A stretch of 64,000 nucleotides of DNA from Arsenophonus sp052174115 (GTDB lineage: Bacteria > Pseudomonadota > Gammaproteobacteria > Enterobacterales > Enterobacteriaceae): positions 310,001-374,000 of the forward strand of contig JBQMRX010000001.1 of assembly GCA_052174115.1 (NCBI GenBank). Direction: 5' to 3'. The translations under genes were made by a program, and so were the position numbers. Below, piece by piece: positions 18,701-28,069 of the stretch (position 1 is the first letter of the stretch; every line of letters starts with the position of its first letter). Under the pieces are notes generated by a model that did no database searches, was not told where the DNA came from, and saw only the letters and a list, made by a program, of their open reading frames with translations.

Positions 18701-19967
18701 ACATTACTGGATGTTCGCGAATAACTTCATCAAGAATATCCCAAACAACGGCTTCTTCTCGTTCAACCATTTTTTTAGCTGCTTTAATCGTTGTAGCTAA
18801 TCCACGTAGTTCTAATTTACCATAAATAAATGGCTTAAATAACTCTAATGCCATTCTCTTAGGTAAACCACATTGATGAAGACGAAGATAAGGTCCAACT
18901 GTGATAACAGAACGACCTGAGTAATCAACACGTTTACCAAGTAAATTTTGTCTAAAACGACCCTGTTTACCTTTTATCATATCAGCTAAAGACTTCAGAG
19001 GACGTTTATTTGAACCAGTAATTGCCCGCCCACGCCGTCCGTTATCCAATAACGCATCAACTGCTTCTTGTAACATTCTTTTTTCATTACGAACAATAAT
19101 ATCAGGCGCCGCCAAATCCAATAAACGCTTTAAGCGATTATTTCGATTAATAACACGACGATATAAATCATTTAAATCAGAAGTTGCAAATCGACCACCA
19201 TCTAGTGGAACAAGTGGGCGTAAATCTGGTGGTAATACAGGTAGTACATTTAGAATCATCCACTCAGGATTATTGCCAGATTGAATAAATGCTTCTAATA
19301 GTTTAATACGCTTAGTTAATTTTTTACGTTTAGTTTCAGAATTAGTTGTATTTAATTCTTCACGTAATATTTGACACTCTTTCTCTAAATTAAGATTTTT
19401 TAGTAAAGATTGAATCGCTTCCGCTCCCATTTTAGAATCAAATTCATCACCAAATTCTTCTAAAGCATCAAGATATTGTTCTTCGCTTAAAATTTGTCTG
19501 CGTTCTAAACTTGTCATTCCCTCTTCAACTACAACATAAGATTCAAAATAAAGTACTCTTTCAATATCACGTAAAGGCATATCAAGTAACAAACCAATTC
19601 GTGATGGTAATGATTTTAAAAACCAGATATGTGCTGTTGGTGAAGCTAACTCAATGTGACCCATACGTTCACGACGTACTTTAGTTTGAGTAACCTCAAC
19701 ACCACATTTTTCACAAATTACACCTCGATGTTTTAATCGTTTGTATTTTCCACACAAACATTCATAATCTTTAACTGGCCCAAAAATACGTGCACAAAAA
19801 AGACCATCACGCTCAGGTTTGAAAGTTCGGTAATTAATAGTTTCTGGCTTTTTCACTTCACCAAATGACCATGAACGAATCATATCTGGAGAGGCCAGAG
19901 CAATCTTGATTGCATCAAACTCTTCGGTTTTAGTCTGTGCTTTCAGAAATTTTAATAAGTCTTTCAC
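15741..19967 (-). CDS. rpoC: RNA polymerase subunit beta'
   Basis: Beta' forms half of the active-site cleft of RNA polymerase. The 1408 residues match E. coli (1407). The first zinc site (CLCGKYK ... CEKCGVE) is near residues 70-90, the catalytic NADFDGDQM with its three magnesium aspartates is near 458-466, and the second zinc site ([14 protein letters not shown]) is near 890. The bridge helix and trigger-loop region ([22 protein letters not shown]) is intact, here cited as [11 protein letters not shown] and [11 protein letters not shown]. The start is GTG, as in E. coli, and is set by a full AGGAGG at 19974-19979. It follows rpoB by 121 bases. Confidence 0.98.
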   Translation of the reverse strand: [1408 protein letters not shown]

Positions 19968-19973
19968 AGAAAG

Positions 19974-19979
19974 CCTCCT
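19974..19979 (-). promoter_or_regulatory. Consensus Shine-Dalgarno of rpoC (AGGAGG)
   Basis: A full AGGAGG lies 6 bases before a GTG start. Most genes in the window have weak or no visible ribosome site, so this one stands out and supports the GTG at 19967-19965 as the true start. Confidence 0.85.
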
Positions 19980-20088
19980 GTCAGAGTTAAACCTACTAAG
20001 AAGCGATTTTTTTAGTCACTTCCTCTTAAACCCTAGTATAATAATTTGTAAAGCTAAGTAAATAAATTAAATTTTAGAATATTACTTG

Positions 20089-23000
20089 TTACTCATCTTC
20101 CAATTCGATATTAATACCTAACGAACGAATCTCTTTTAATAATACATTGAAAGACTCCGGCATCGCTGGTTCCATTTGATGGTTTCCATCTACGATATTT
20201 TTATACATCTTAGTACGTCCATTTACATCATCAGATTTAACAGTAAGCATTTCCTGCAAAGTACAAGCCGCACCATATGCTTCCAAGGCCCAAACTTCCA
20301 TCTCACCAAAACGTTGACCGCCAAACTGTGCTTTACCGCCTAATGGTTGCTGAGTAACTAGACTATAAGAACCTGTTGAACGAGCATGCATTTTATCATC
20401 AACAAGATGATTCAATTTTAGCATATACATATAACCAACTGTAACCTGACGTTCAAATTTTTCACCGGTACGACCATCATATAATGTAATTTGACCAGAA
20501 GTTGGCAGATCAGCTAAAGTCAATAGTTCTTTAATTTCTTTTTCTTTTGCACCATCAAAAACTGGCGTTGCAATTGGCATACCTTTCTTTAGGTTATGGG
20601 ATAATTGTAGAATTTCTTGATCAGAAAAAACATTAAGATCAACTGTTTGACGAGGATCATCTCCTAAATCATAAGCTTTCTGAATAAATTCTCTTAATTT
20701 AGCAACTTCACAATGTTCTTTTAACATTGTATTGATTTTATCACCTATCCCTTTAGCTGCCATACCTAAATGTGTTTCTAGAATTTGACCAATATTCATA
20801 CGTGATGGTACACCGAGTGGATTTAAAACAATATCAACAGGATTACCATATTCATCATAAGGCATATCTTCAATTGGATTAATTTTTGAAATAACTCCTT
20901 TATTACCATGCCGACCAGCCATTTTATCACCTGGTTGAATTTGACGTTTTACTGCTAAATAAACCTTAACTATTTTTAATACACCTGGTGCTAAATCATC
21001 ACCTTGAGTGATTTTATGACGTTTATCTTCTAATTTTTTTTCAAATTCAATCTTAAGATCATCATATTGTTCAGCCAATTGTTCCAATTGATTTTGTTTT
21101 TCTTCATCTTTAAAGGATAATTCCAACCAACGCTCATTTGGTAATTTATCTAGTTGTTCATTTTCAATACCAGCATTATTTAATACTGTTCGAATGCGAG
21201 AAAATAAACTTGCTTCAAAAATACGCAATTCTTCAGTTAAATCTTTTTTAGCATCACGAAGTTGCATTTTTTCAATTTCTAATGCACGTTTATCTTTTTC
21301 TATATCATCACGTGTAAAAACTTGTACATCAATAATTGTTCCTGATACTCCATTTGGTACACGTAATGAGGAATCTTTAACATCAGAAGCTTTTTCGCCA
21401 AAAATAGCTCGTAATAATTTCTCTTCTGGTGTTAATTGTGTTTCACCTTTTGGTGTTACCTTACCAACTAAAATATCACCACCCATTACTTCTGCGCCAA
21501 TATAAACAATGCCTGATTCATCTAATTTAGATAATGCAGCTTCACCTACATTAGGAATATCTGCAGTAATCTCTTCTGGTCCTAACTTAGTATCACGAGA
21601 TACACAAGATAATTCCTGAATATGAATAGTCGTAAATCTATCTTCATGCACTACTCGTTCAGATACCAAAATAGAATCTTCAAAGTTGTAACCATTCCAT
21701 GGCATAAACGCAACACGTATATTTTGACCAAGTGCTAATTCTCCTAAATCTGTTGATGGTCCATCAGCTAAAACATCACCACATTCAATTAACTCATATA
21801 ATGAGACACATGGCATCTGATTAATACAAGTATTTTGATTAGAACGCGTATATTTAGTTAAATTATAGACATCAATGCCAGCTTCACCAGGATGTGTCTC
21901 ATTTTCATTAACCCTTATAACAATACGTGAAGCATCTACATATTGAACAGTACCGCCACGTTTAGCAACTGCTGTTACTCCAGAGTCAACAGCAACAGTA
22001 CGTTCCATACCAGTTCCAACTAATGGCTTATCTGATCGTAATGTTGGTACTGCCTGACGTTGCATATTAGCACCCATCAATGCACGATTTGCATCATCAT
22101 GCTCAAGGAATGGAATTAATGAAGCACCAACAGAAACAATTTGTTGAGTTGAAACGTCCATATATTCTATTTGATCTTGACTAAACAAACTAGATTCACC
22201 TTTATTTCGACAAGTAACCAACTCTTCAACGAAACCACCGTGGTCATTTAGAACAGTATTCGCTTGTGCAATAATATAACTACCTTCCTCAATTGCAGAT
22301 AAATAATGAATTTCATTAGTTACAATACCATTTCGCACTAAACGATAAGGTGTTTCTAAAAAACCATATTCGTTAGTTTGTGCATAAACAGATAATGAAT
22401 TAATTAAACCTATATTTGGCCCTTCTGGAGTTTCAATTGGGCATACACGTCCATAGTGTGTTGGGTGTACATCGCGAACCTCAAAACCAGCTCGTTCACG
22501 TGTTAAACCACCAGGGCCTAATGCTGAAATACGACGTTTATGTGTGATTTCAGAGAGTGGATTATTTTGATCCATAAACTGCGATAATTGACTTGAGCCA
22601 AAAAACTCTTTAACTGCAGCAGAAATAGGCTTTGCATTAATCATATCTTGAGGCATTAATCCATCTAAATCACCTAATGATAAACGCTCCTTAACTGCAC
22701 GCTCTACTCGTACTAAACCAATTCGAAACTGATTTTCAGCCATTTCACCAACCGAACGAATACGACGATTACCTAAATGATCAATATCATCAATCTCACC
22801 TTTACCATTACGTATATTAATGAGCTTTTTCATCACATCAATAATATCTTTTTTACTTAAAATAGTTGAACCTTCATTTGTATCACGATCTAATGATCGA
22901 TTAAATTTCATAAGTCCTACAGCAGAAAGATCATAACGTTCTTCAGAAAAAAATAAGTTCTCAAATAAATTTTCTGCTGCATCACGAGTAGGCGGCTCTC

Positions 23001-24117
23001 CTGGTCGCATCATACGGTAAATTTCAACTAATGCACTTAAACGATCATTCGTTTGATCAATACGCAATGTTTCTGAAATATATGCTCCATGATCTAAATC
23101 ATTAGTAAATAAACTTTCAATAGTTTTATAACCACTTTGATTTAAACGTGATAATATATCTAAAGAAAGTTCTGTATTAGCTATACAGATTAATTCACCA
23201 GTGTTTTTATTAATATAATCTTTAGCAACTACTTTACCTATAATATATTCGACAGGAACATCAATAGTTGTAATATTATCTTTTTCTAATTCACGAATAT
23301 GGCGCGCAGTAATACGTCGACCTTTTTCAATATAAAGTTTACCATTTACTTCAATATTAAAAGAAGCTGTTTCACCGAGCAGACGCTCAGGTATTAATAT
23401 CATTAATAACTTATCATCATAAATTTGAAAAATCGTCTTTTCAAAAAAAATATTAAGGATTTCTTCAGTACTGTAATTCATTGCACGTAAAATAATAGTC
23501 GCAGGTAATTTACGACGGCGATCAATACGAACAAAAAGATTATCTTTAGGATCAAATTCAAAATCTAACCATGAACCACGATAAGGAATAATTCGAGCAT
23601 TATATAATACCTTACCTGAAGAATGAGTTTTACCTTTATCACTATCAAAAAATACACCAGGACTACGATGTAATTGAGAAACAATAACACGTTCTGTGCC
23701 GTTGATAATAAAAGTACCGTTATTTGTCATGAGTGGAATTTCACCCATGTAAACTTCTTGTTCTTTTATATTTTTTACTGTGCTTTCTAGTGCTTCACGT
23801 TCATAAATAATAAGTCGTAGTTTAACTCGTAAAGGAGCAGAATAAGTAACACCACGAATTTGGCATTCTTTAACATCAAATATAGATTCTCCAAAACGAT
23901 AGCTAACATATTGTAATTCAGCATTACCGCTATAGCTTTGAATTGGAAATACAGAACGAAATGCTGATTCTAGTCCATTTTGTCCCTTTAAATCTTGTTC
24001 GATAAATTTAGCAAACGAGTTAAGTTGAATAGACAAAAGATAAGGAACATCCAAAACTTGTGGACGTTTTCCAAAATCCTTTCGAATACGTTTTTTTTCG
24101 GTATAGGAGTAAACCAT
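20089..24117 (-). CDS. rpoB: RNA polymerase subunit beta
   Basis: Beta forms the other half of the RNA polymerase cleft. The 1342 residues are exactly the E. coli length. The rifampicin pocket reads GSSQLSQFMDQNNPLSE then THKRRISALGPGG, the sensitive wild-type sequence. The lysines near the active site (PGDKMAGRHGNKGVISK) and the C-terminal GGQRFGEMEVWALEAYGAA anchor with beta' are present. AAGGAACC precedes the ATG. It lies 348 bases after rplL in the classical rplJL-rpoBC order. It is intact. Confidence 0.98.
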   Translation of the reverse strand: MVYSYTEKKRIRKDFGKRPQVLDVPYLLSIQLNSFAKFIEQDLKGQNGLESAFRSVFPIQSYSGNAELQYVSYRFGESIFDVKECQIRGVTYSAPLRVKLRLIIYEREALESTVKNIKEQEVYMGEIPLMTNNGTFIINGTERVIVSQLHRSPGVFFDSDKGKTHSSGKVLYNARIIPYRGSWLDFEFDPKDNLFVRIDRRRKLPATIILRAMNYSTEEILNIFFEKTIFQIYDDKLLMILIPERLLGETASFNIEVNGKLYIEKGRRITARHIRELEKDNITTIDVPVEYIIGKVVAKDYINKNTGELICIANTELSLDILSRLNQSGYKTIESLFTNDLDHGAYISETLRIDQTNDRLSALVEIYRMMRPGEPPTRDAAENLFENLFFSEERYDLSAVGLMKFNRSLDRDTNEGSTILSKKDIIDVMKKLINIRNGKGEIDDIDHLGNRRIRSVGEMAENQFRIGLVRVERAVKERLSLGDLDGLMPQDMINAKPISAAVKEFFGSSQLSQFMDQNNPLSEITHKRRISALGPGGLTRERAGFEVRDVHPTHYGRVCPIETPEGPNIGLINSLSVYAQTNEYGFLETPYRLVRNGIVTNEIHYLSAIEEGSYIIAQANTVLNDHGGFVEELVTCRNKGESSLFSQDQIEYMDVSTQQIVSVGASLIPFLEHDDANRALMGANMQRQAVPTLRSDKPLVGTGMERTVAVDSGVTAVAKRGGTVQYVDASRIVIRVNENETHPGEAGIDVYNLTKYTRSNQNTCINQMPCVSLYELIECGDVLADGPSTDLGELALGQNIRVAFMPWNGYNFEDSILVSERVVHEDRFTTIHIQELSCVSRDTKLGPEEITADIPNVGEAALSKLDESGIVYIGAEVMGGDILVGKVTPKGETQLTPEEKLLRAIFGEKASDVKDSSLRVPNGVSGTIIDVQVFTRDDIEKDKRALEIEKMQLRDAKKDLTEELRIFEASLFSRIRTVLNNAGIENEQLDKLPNERWLELSFKDEEKQNQLEQLAEQYDDLKIEFEKKLEDKRHKITQGDDLAPGVLKIVKVYLAVKRQIQPGDKMAGRHGNKGVISKINPIEDMPYDEYGNPVDIVLNPLGVPSRMNIGQILETHLGMAAKGIGDKINTMLKEHCEVAKLREFIQKAYDLGDDPRQTVDLNVFSDQEILQLSHNLKKGMPIATPVFDGAKEKEIKELLTLADLPTSGQITLYDGRTGEKFERQVTVGYMYMLKLNHLVDDKMHARSTGSYSLVTQQPLGGKAQFGGQRFGEMEVWALEAYGAACTLQEMLTVKSDDVNGRTKMYKNIVDGNHQMEPAMPESFNVLLKEIRSLGINIELEDE

Positions 24118-24465
24118 AAGGTTCCTTAAATTAGATTGCTGATCAATGATCGACTCTTGTCCTCTGCCTTAAAGACAGCATCTACAACACTATTTTTTGG
24201 AACTGAAACAAATTATTTTTCATAATACTTATTGCTATTACTCTTAAATCATTTCATTGTATTATATAATTATAAAATCTTAATTATCAAAGTTATAAAT
24301 ACAGTATGTGTTAAGTTGTCAATAAAAAATATTAAAAAATAACTCAGTAATCAAACAGTGTGAAATATTACTGATAACTCAATACATTTTATAGTGCAAA
24401 AAGTTGATAATCAAAATCATCTACTGATAACATTATAAAATAGAAATGTCGACTTAAAGCAAAAT
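24118..24465. other. rplL-rpoB intergenic leader
   Basis: On the minus strand this region carries, 40-60 bases before rpoB, a small GC-bearing hairpin (CTGTC-TTTA-AGGCAG, near 24165-24180) and GATCATTGATC. In E. coli the corresponding spacer contains an attenuator and an RNase III site that set the ratio of L12 to beta subunit. The relative sparing of non-A/T bases suggests this spacer is still under selection, but I cannot assign the exact function from sequence. Confidence 0.45.
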
Positions 24466-24834
24466 TTATTTAAGTTCAACAGAAGCTCCTGCTTCTTCTA
24501 GTGATTTCTTCAATGTTTCAGATTCTTCTTTACTTACTCCTTCTTTAATTTTTGTTGGCACTGACTCTACCATGTCTTTAGCTTCTTTTAATCCTAAACC
24601 AGTTATCGTACGAACAGCTTTAATAACTGCAATTTTATTAGTACCAATAGAAGATAAGATAACATCAAATTCAGTTTTTTCTTCAACTACTTCAGCTATA
24701 TTTTGTGTAGAAACAGTTACTGTTGACGAAAGAGAAACATTAAACTTATCTTCCATCATAGTGATCAGTTCAACAATCTCTATTACAGACATTTTTGCAA
24801 CTGCATCAAGAATTTGTTCTTTTGTTATAGACAT
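24466..24834 (-). CDS. rplL: 50S ribosomal protein L7/L12
   Basis: L7/L12 forms the flexible stalk that recruits translation GTPases. The 122 residues match the enteric 121. The N-terminal dimerisation domain is MSITKEQILDAVAKMSV. The usual alanine-rich hinge has drifted to a T/V/S-rich linker (about residues 35-52). The C-terminal domain (EKTEFDVILSSIGTNKIAVIK, cited as EKTEFDVIL and KIAVIKAVRTITGLGLKEAK) carries the factor-binding lysines. It follows rplJ by 58 bases. Confidence 0.97.
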   Translation of the reverse strand: MSITKEQILDAVAKMSVIEIVELITMMEDKFNVSLSSTVTVSTQNIAEVVEEKTEFDVILSSIGTNKIAVIKAVRTITGLGLKEAKDMVESVPTKIKEGVSKEESETLKKSLEEAGASVELK

Positions 24835-24892
24835 AACAATGGATTCCTAACTTTCAGAATATTTATACATTAAAACGACGATAAAAATCAGC

Positions 24893-25390
24893 TTATTTAG
24901 CTTCTTTCTGATCGCGTAGTATTGCCATGATACGAATCAATTTACCTGCGGAGGCTTCTTTTATGGTTGACATCAGACGCACAATTGCTTCATTATAAGT
25001 TGGAAGAATTGCCAAACGATCAATTTGATTTGCTGGAATAAACTCTCCTTCAAAGACCGCTGCTTTAATTTTAAATCCTTGATTTTCTTTAGCAAATTCT
25101 TTAAATAATCTTGCTGCGGCACCAGGATGTTCTTCAGAAAAAGCAATTAAAGTTGGACCAATAAACATTTCTTCAAGGCACTCATAAATTGAACCTTTAA
25201 CAATACGTTGCATCAATGTATTGCGAACAATACGAAGATAAACTCCAGCCTCACGTCCTGCTTTGCGTAGTTTAGTCATTTTTTCTACAGTTATACCACG
25301 AAAATCTGCGATAACTAAAGACAAAGCACTTTTAATTACTTCTTTTATTTCAGCAACAATCACTTGTTTTTCTTGAAAATTTAGTGTCAT
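24893..25390 (-). CDS. rplJ: 50S ribosomal protein L10
   Basis: L10 anchors the L7/L12 dimers to the ribosome and, in enterics, represses its own operon by binding the rplJ leader. The 165 residues equal the enteric length. The RNA-binding N-domain (LNFQEKQVIVAEIKEV, SLVIADFRGITVEKM, YLRIVRNTLMQR) is typical, and the C-terminal helix region that binds L7/L12 (AGKLIRIMAILRDQKE) is present. AGGAG lies 4 bases before the ATG. Confidence 0.97.
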   Translation of the reverse strand: MTLNFQEKQVIVAEIKEVIKSALSLVIADFRGITVEKMTKLRKAGREAGVYLRIVRNTLMQRIVKGSIYECLEEMFIGPTLIAFSEEHPGAAARLFKEFAKENQGFKIKAAVFEGEFIPANQIDRLAILPTYNEAIVRLMSTIKEASAGKLIRIMAILRDQKEAK

Positions 25391-25704
25391 TAACTCCTCA
25401 CTTTTGGATTAATTAAATTACCATAAGATTTATATTATGTTCACTAAAATATTATATGTTTTATTTAAATCTTAAATATAATTAGAATATTAAAAATAAT
25501 TTAAATGATTATCTTGCTATCACACAAAATATTAAGTAATTACTTAGATCTGTAGTTTTAGGTTATAATTATATTTGATAAGATTAAATATAACCTAAAT
25601 TTATTATTTAATATTTTTATTTTTTAATTAATGTTATAAACAAAAAGTATTAAATATTATATAAATTTAGGACAAATGTAAAGTGAAAGTTATATTCAAA
25701 ATAA
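25391..25704. other. rplA-rplJ intergenic region, probable rplJ leader
   Basis: In E. coli the corresponding spacer holds the rplJ promoter and the long leader bound by L10. Here an 11-bp stem (TTTAGGTTATA at 25557-25567 with its complement at 25589-25599) lies midway, and a GC-bearing word on the minus strand (TTGTGTGATAGCAAGATAATC) follows near 25508-25528. Both fit a structured leader, but no L10 site can be proved by eye. Confidence 0.45.
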
Positions 25705-26406
25705 TTATATTAATCCAAATAATCCTGATTGATTAATAGTGATTCCTGCACCCATAGTTGTAGATAAACTAATTTTTTTAAAATAAACTCCTTTAGAAGA
25801 AGATGGTTTTGCTTTTTTTAATGCAACTAATAACGCTTCAAGATTTTCTTTTAATTCACTGTCATTAAAATTAATATTACCAATATTAGTGTGAATAATA
25901 CCATTTTTATCATTACGATAACGAATCTGACCTGTTTTAGCATTTTTAACTGCTTCAGCAATATTAGATGTTACTGTACCAACTTTAGGGTTTGGCATTA
26001 AACCACGAGGTCCTAAAATTTGACCTAATTGACCAACAATACGCATTGCATCTGGCGAAGCAATAACAACATCAAAATTCATTTCACCAAATTTAATTTT
26101 ATCAACTAAATCTTCCATTCCAACTAATTCAGCTCCGGCTTCTATTGCTCTTTCAGCATTTATTCCTTGGGCAAATACAGCAACACGAACATAACGACCT
26201 ATACCATATGGTAAAATAGTTGCACCGCGAATATTTTGATCAGATTTGCGCGCATCAATACCAAGATTAACTGCAACATCAACACTTTCTATAAATTTAG
26301 CAGTTGCTAACTCTTTTAAAAGTAAAATTGCTTCAATAATATCATACTGCTTAGTTATATCAATTTTTTTACGAATATTACGCATGTGCTTAGTTAATTT
26401 AGCCAT
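25705..26406 (-). CDS. rplA: 50S ribosomal protein L1
   Basis: L1 forms the mobile stalk near the ribosomal E site and represses the rplKA mRNA in enterics. The 233 residues are one short of E. coli. Conserved blocks FIESVDVAVNLGIDARKSDQ, GATILPYGIGR, GLMPNPKVGTVT and ISLSTTMGAGI are all present. It starts 3 bases after the rplK stop, so the two are translationally coupled. Confidence 0.97.
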   Translation of the reverse strand: MAKLTKHMRNIRKKIDITKQYDIIEAILLLKELATAKFIESVDVAVNLGIDARKSDQNIRGATILPYGIGRYVRVAVFAQGINAERAIEAGAELVGMEDLVDKIKFGEMNFDVVIASPDAMRIVGQLGQILGPRGLMPNPKVGTVTSNIAEAVKNAKTGQIRYRNDKNGIIHTNIGNINFNDSELKENLEALLVALKKAKPSSSKGVYFKKISLSTTMGAGITINQSGLFGLI

Positions 26407-26409
26407 TAA

Positions 26410-26838
26410 TTAATCTTCCACTATTAAGCCAATAGAATGAGCAGTACCTTTAATTGAACGTGTCATTGCTTCAATGTTAGCCCCTGTCATATCTGCAGAT
26501 TTAATTTTTGCAATCTCACAAATTTGTACGCTAGTTATTTTTCCAACTTTTTCTTTATTTGGTTTTCCTGAACCTAATTTAACTCCTGCTACTTTTTTTA
26601 ATAATATAGCAGCAGGTGGTGTCTTAGTTATAAATGTAAACGAACGATCTGAATAGACAGTAATTATAACTGGAATTGGTAAACCTTTTTCTAAATTATC
26701 CGTTTTAATATTAAATGCTTTACAAAATTCCATAATATTTACACCTCGCTGACCTAAAGCTGGACCAACAGGTGGAGTTGGATTAGCCATGCCTGCTGCA
26801 ATTTGCAGTTTAACATAAGCTTGTACTTTTTTAGCCAT
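26410..26838 (-). CDS. rplK: 50S ribosomal protein L11
   Basis: L11 builds the GTPase-associated centre with 23S rRNA and is needed for RelA-type stringent signalling. The 142 residues equal E. coli. The proline-rich N-domain (AGMANPTPPVGPALGQRGVN) and the RNA-binding C-domain (TPPAAILLKKVAGVK, IEAMTRSIKGTAHSIG) are intact. It is first in the rplKA pair, 147 bases after nusG. Confidence 0.97.
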   Translation of the reverse strand: MAKKVQAYVKLQIAAGMANPTPPVGPALGQRGVNIMEFCKAFNIKTDNLEKGLPIPVIITVYSDRSFTFITKTPPAAILLKKVAGVKLGSGKPNKEKVGKITSVQICEIAKIKSADMTGANIEAMTRSIKGTAHSIGLIVED

Positions 26839-26985
26839 ATATATTTCCTTTAATATTATTAAATGAAATTTTTATTTCAATTATTTATGAAATTTTTTCA
26901 TATATAAGTTATATATAATTCACGTTATAAAAACAAAATTATAACAAAATTTCACATATTTTATAAATGAAATTTTAAATATATT

Positions 26986-27531
26986 TTATACTTTTTCAAC
27001 TTGACTAAAATCTAACTCTACAGGGGTTGCTCGACTAAAAATAGAAACTGATACTTTAAGTCGACTCTTTTCGTAATCAACTTCTTCAACAACACCACTA
27101 AAATCCGCAAATGGACCATTATTAACACGAACCATTTCTCCTGGTTCAAATAGTGTTTTTGGACGAGGTTTATCCCCTACTTGTTGTAAACGATTCATAA
27201 TTGCATCAACTTCTTTATCGCTAATAGGAGCTGGCTTATCTGCTGTACCGCCAATAAAACCCATAACACGTGGCACACTACGTACTAAATGCCAACTATC
27301 ATCATTCATAGTCATTTGAACTAAAACATAACCTGAAAAGAATTTTCGTTCACTTTTACGACGTTGACCACTCCGAATTTCCATAACTTCTTCAGTTGGA
27401 ACCATAACTTCACCAAACTTGTCTTCCATAGCATGCAATTTTATATACTCACGTAATGATTTGGCAACTCTACCTTCAAAACCAGAAAATGCTTGAATAA
27501 CATACCAACGTTTCTTAGGAGATTCTGACAT
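26986..27531 (-). CDS. nusG: Transcription termination/antitermination protein NusG
   Basis: NusG binds RNA polymerase and, through its KOW domain, either Rho or ribosomal S10, coupling transcription to translation. The 181 residues equal E. coli. The NGN domain starts RWYVIQAFSGFEGRVA; the KOW domain contains FEPGEMVRVNNGPFADFSG and VSVSIFSRATPVELDFSQVE. It follows secE by a single base, the universal secE-nusG pair. It is intact. Confidence 0.97.
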   Translation of the reverse strand: MSESPKKRWYVIQAFSGFEGRVAKSLREYIKLHAMEDKFGEVMVPTEEVMEIRSGQRRKSERKFFSGYVLVQMTMNDDSWHLVRSVPRVMGFIGGTADKPAPISDKEVDAIMNRLQQVGDKPRPKTLFEPGEMVRVNNGPFADFSGVVEEVDYEKSRLKVSVSIFSRATPVELDFSQVEKV

Positions 27532-27532
27532 T

Positions 27533-27919
27533 TTAAAACCTCAATTCTGTAATAAATGAAACTAAAAGAACTAATATACCATCTAATCCCCAAAGGATTA
27601 ATGCCATAATGACAGTAACTACTCCAACAATTAATGTTGTCTGTAGTACTTCATTACGTGTTGGCCAAATAACTTTACGCATTTCAATACGAGCTTCATG
27701 GGTAAATGCTAAAGTTTTTTTTCCTTTTTTTGTCAACAATGCAATTCCACCAGCAAAGATAACAATAGTAACAACTATTATAATGCGTAATGCGAGGTTA
27801 TATTGTCGAAAATAATAATTACCAACAATAGCAATAATTAAAAGAACTGCGAATAAAAACCATTTTACTAAATCAAAACTATATCTACTACTTTCTTGAG
27901 CATTATTATTTATACTCAT
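27533..27919 (-). CDS. secE: Preprotein translocase subunit SecE
   Basis: SecE clamps the SecY channel in the inner membrane. I place the start at 27919 (MSINNNAQESSRY), which gives 128 residues against 127 in E. coli. An in-frame ATG seven codons upstream lacks family support, and a AGG motif sits 9 bases before the chosen start. Membrane segments are near residues 17-37 and 41-62 and at the C-terminal end (LILWGLDGILVLLVSFI). The essential cytosolic part (ARIEMRKVIWPTRNEVLQTT) is intact. It lies between tuf and nusG. Confidence 0.95.
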   Translation of the reverse strand: MSINNNAQESSRYSFDLVKWFLFAVLLIIAIVGNYYFRQYNLALRIIIVVTIVIFAGGIALLTKKGKKTLAFTHEARIEMRKVIWPTRNEVLQTTLIVGVVTVIMALILWGLDGILVLLVSFITELRF

Positions 27920-28069
27920 AAATATACCTATTATCATCATTAATACGATGATATATTAAATTTTTTAATTATTTTAAAAAAATAATTAATAATAAAATTA
28001 TTTAATTAATTGAGTTAATCTAAAATGCTAATAAATGATATTTTATATTTAAATAAGTAGATGTAAATA

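Noticed and set aside
21194..21505. 103-codon open frame on the plus strand inside rpoB
   Set aside because: It is antisense to a highly conserved region of rpoB, has no homology I recognise and no ribosome site. The same applies to the open frames opposite purH (10304-10495), purD (11287-11607), polA (44710-45179) and typA (59298-59612).
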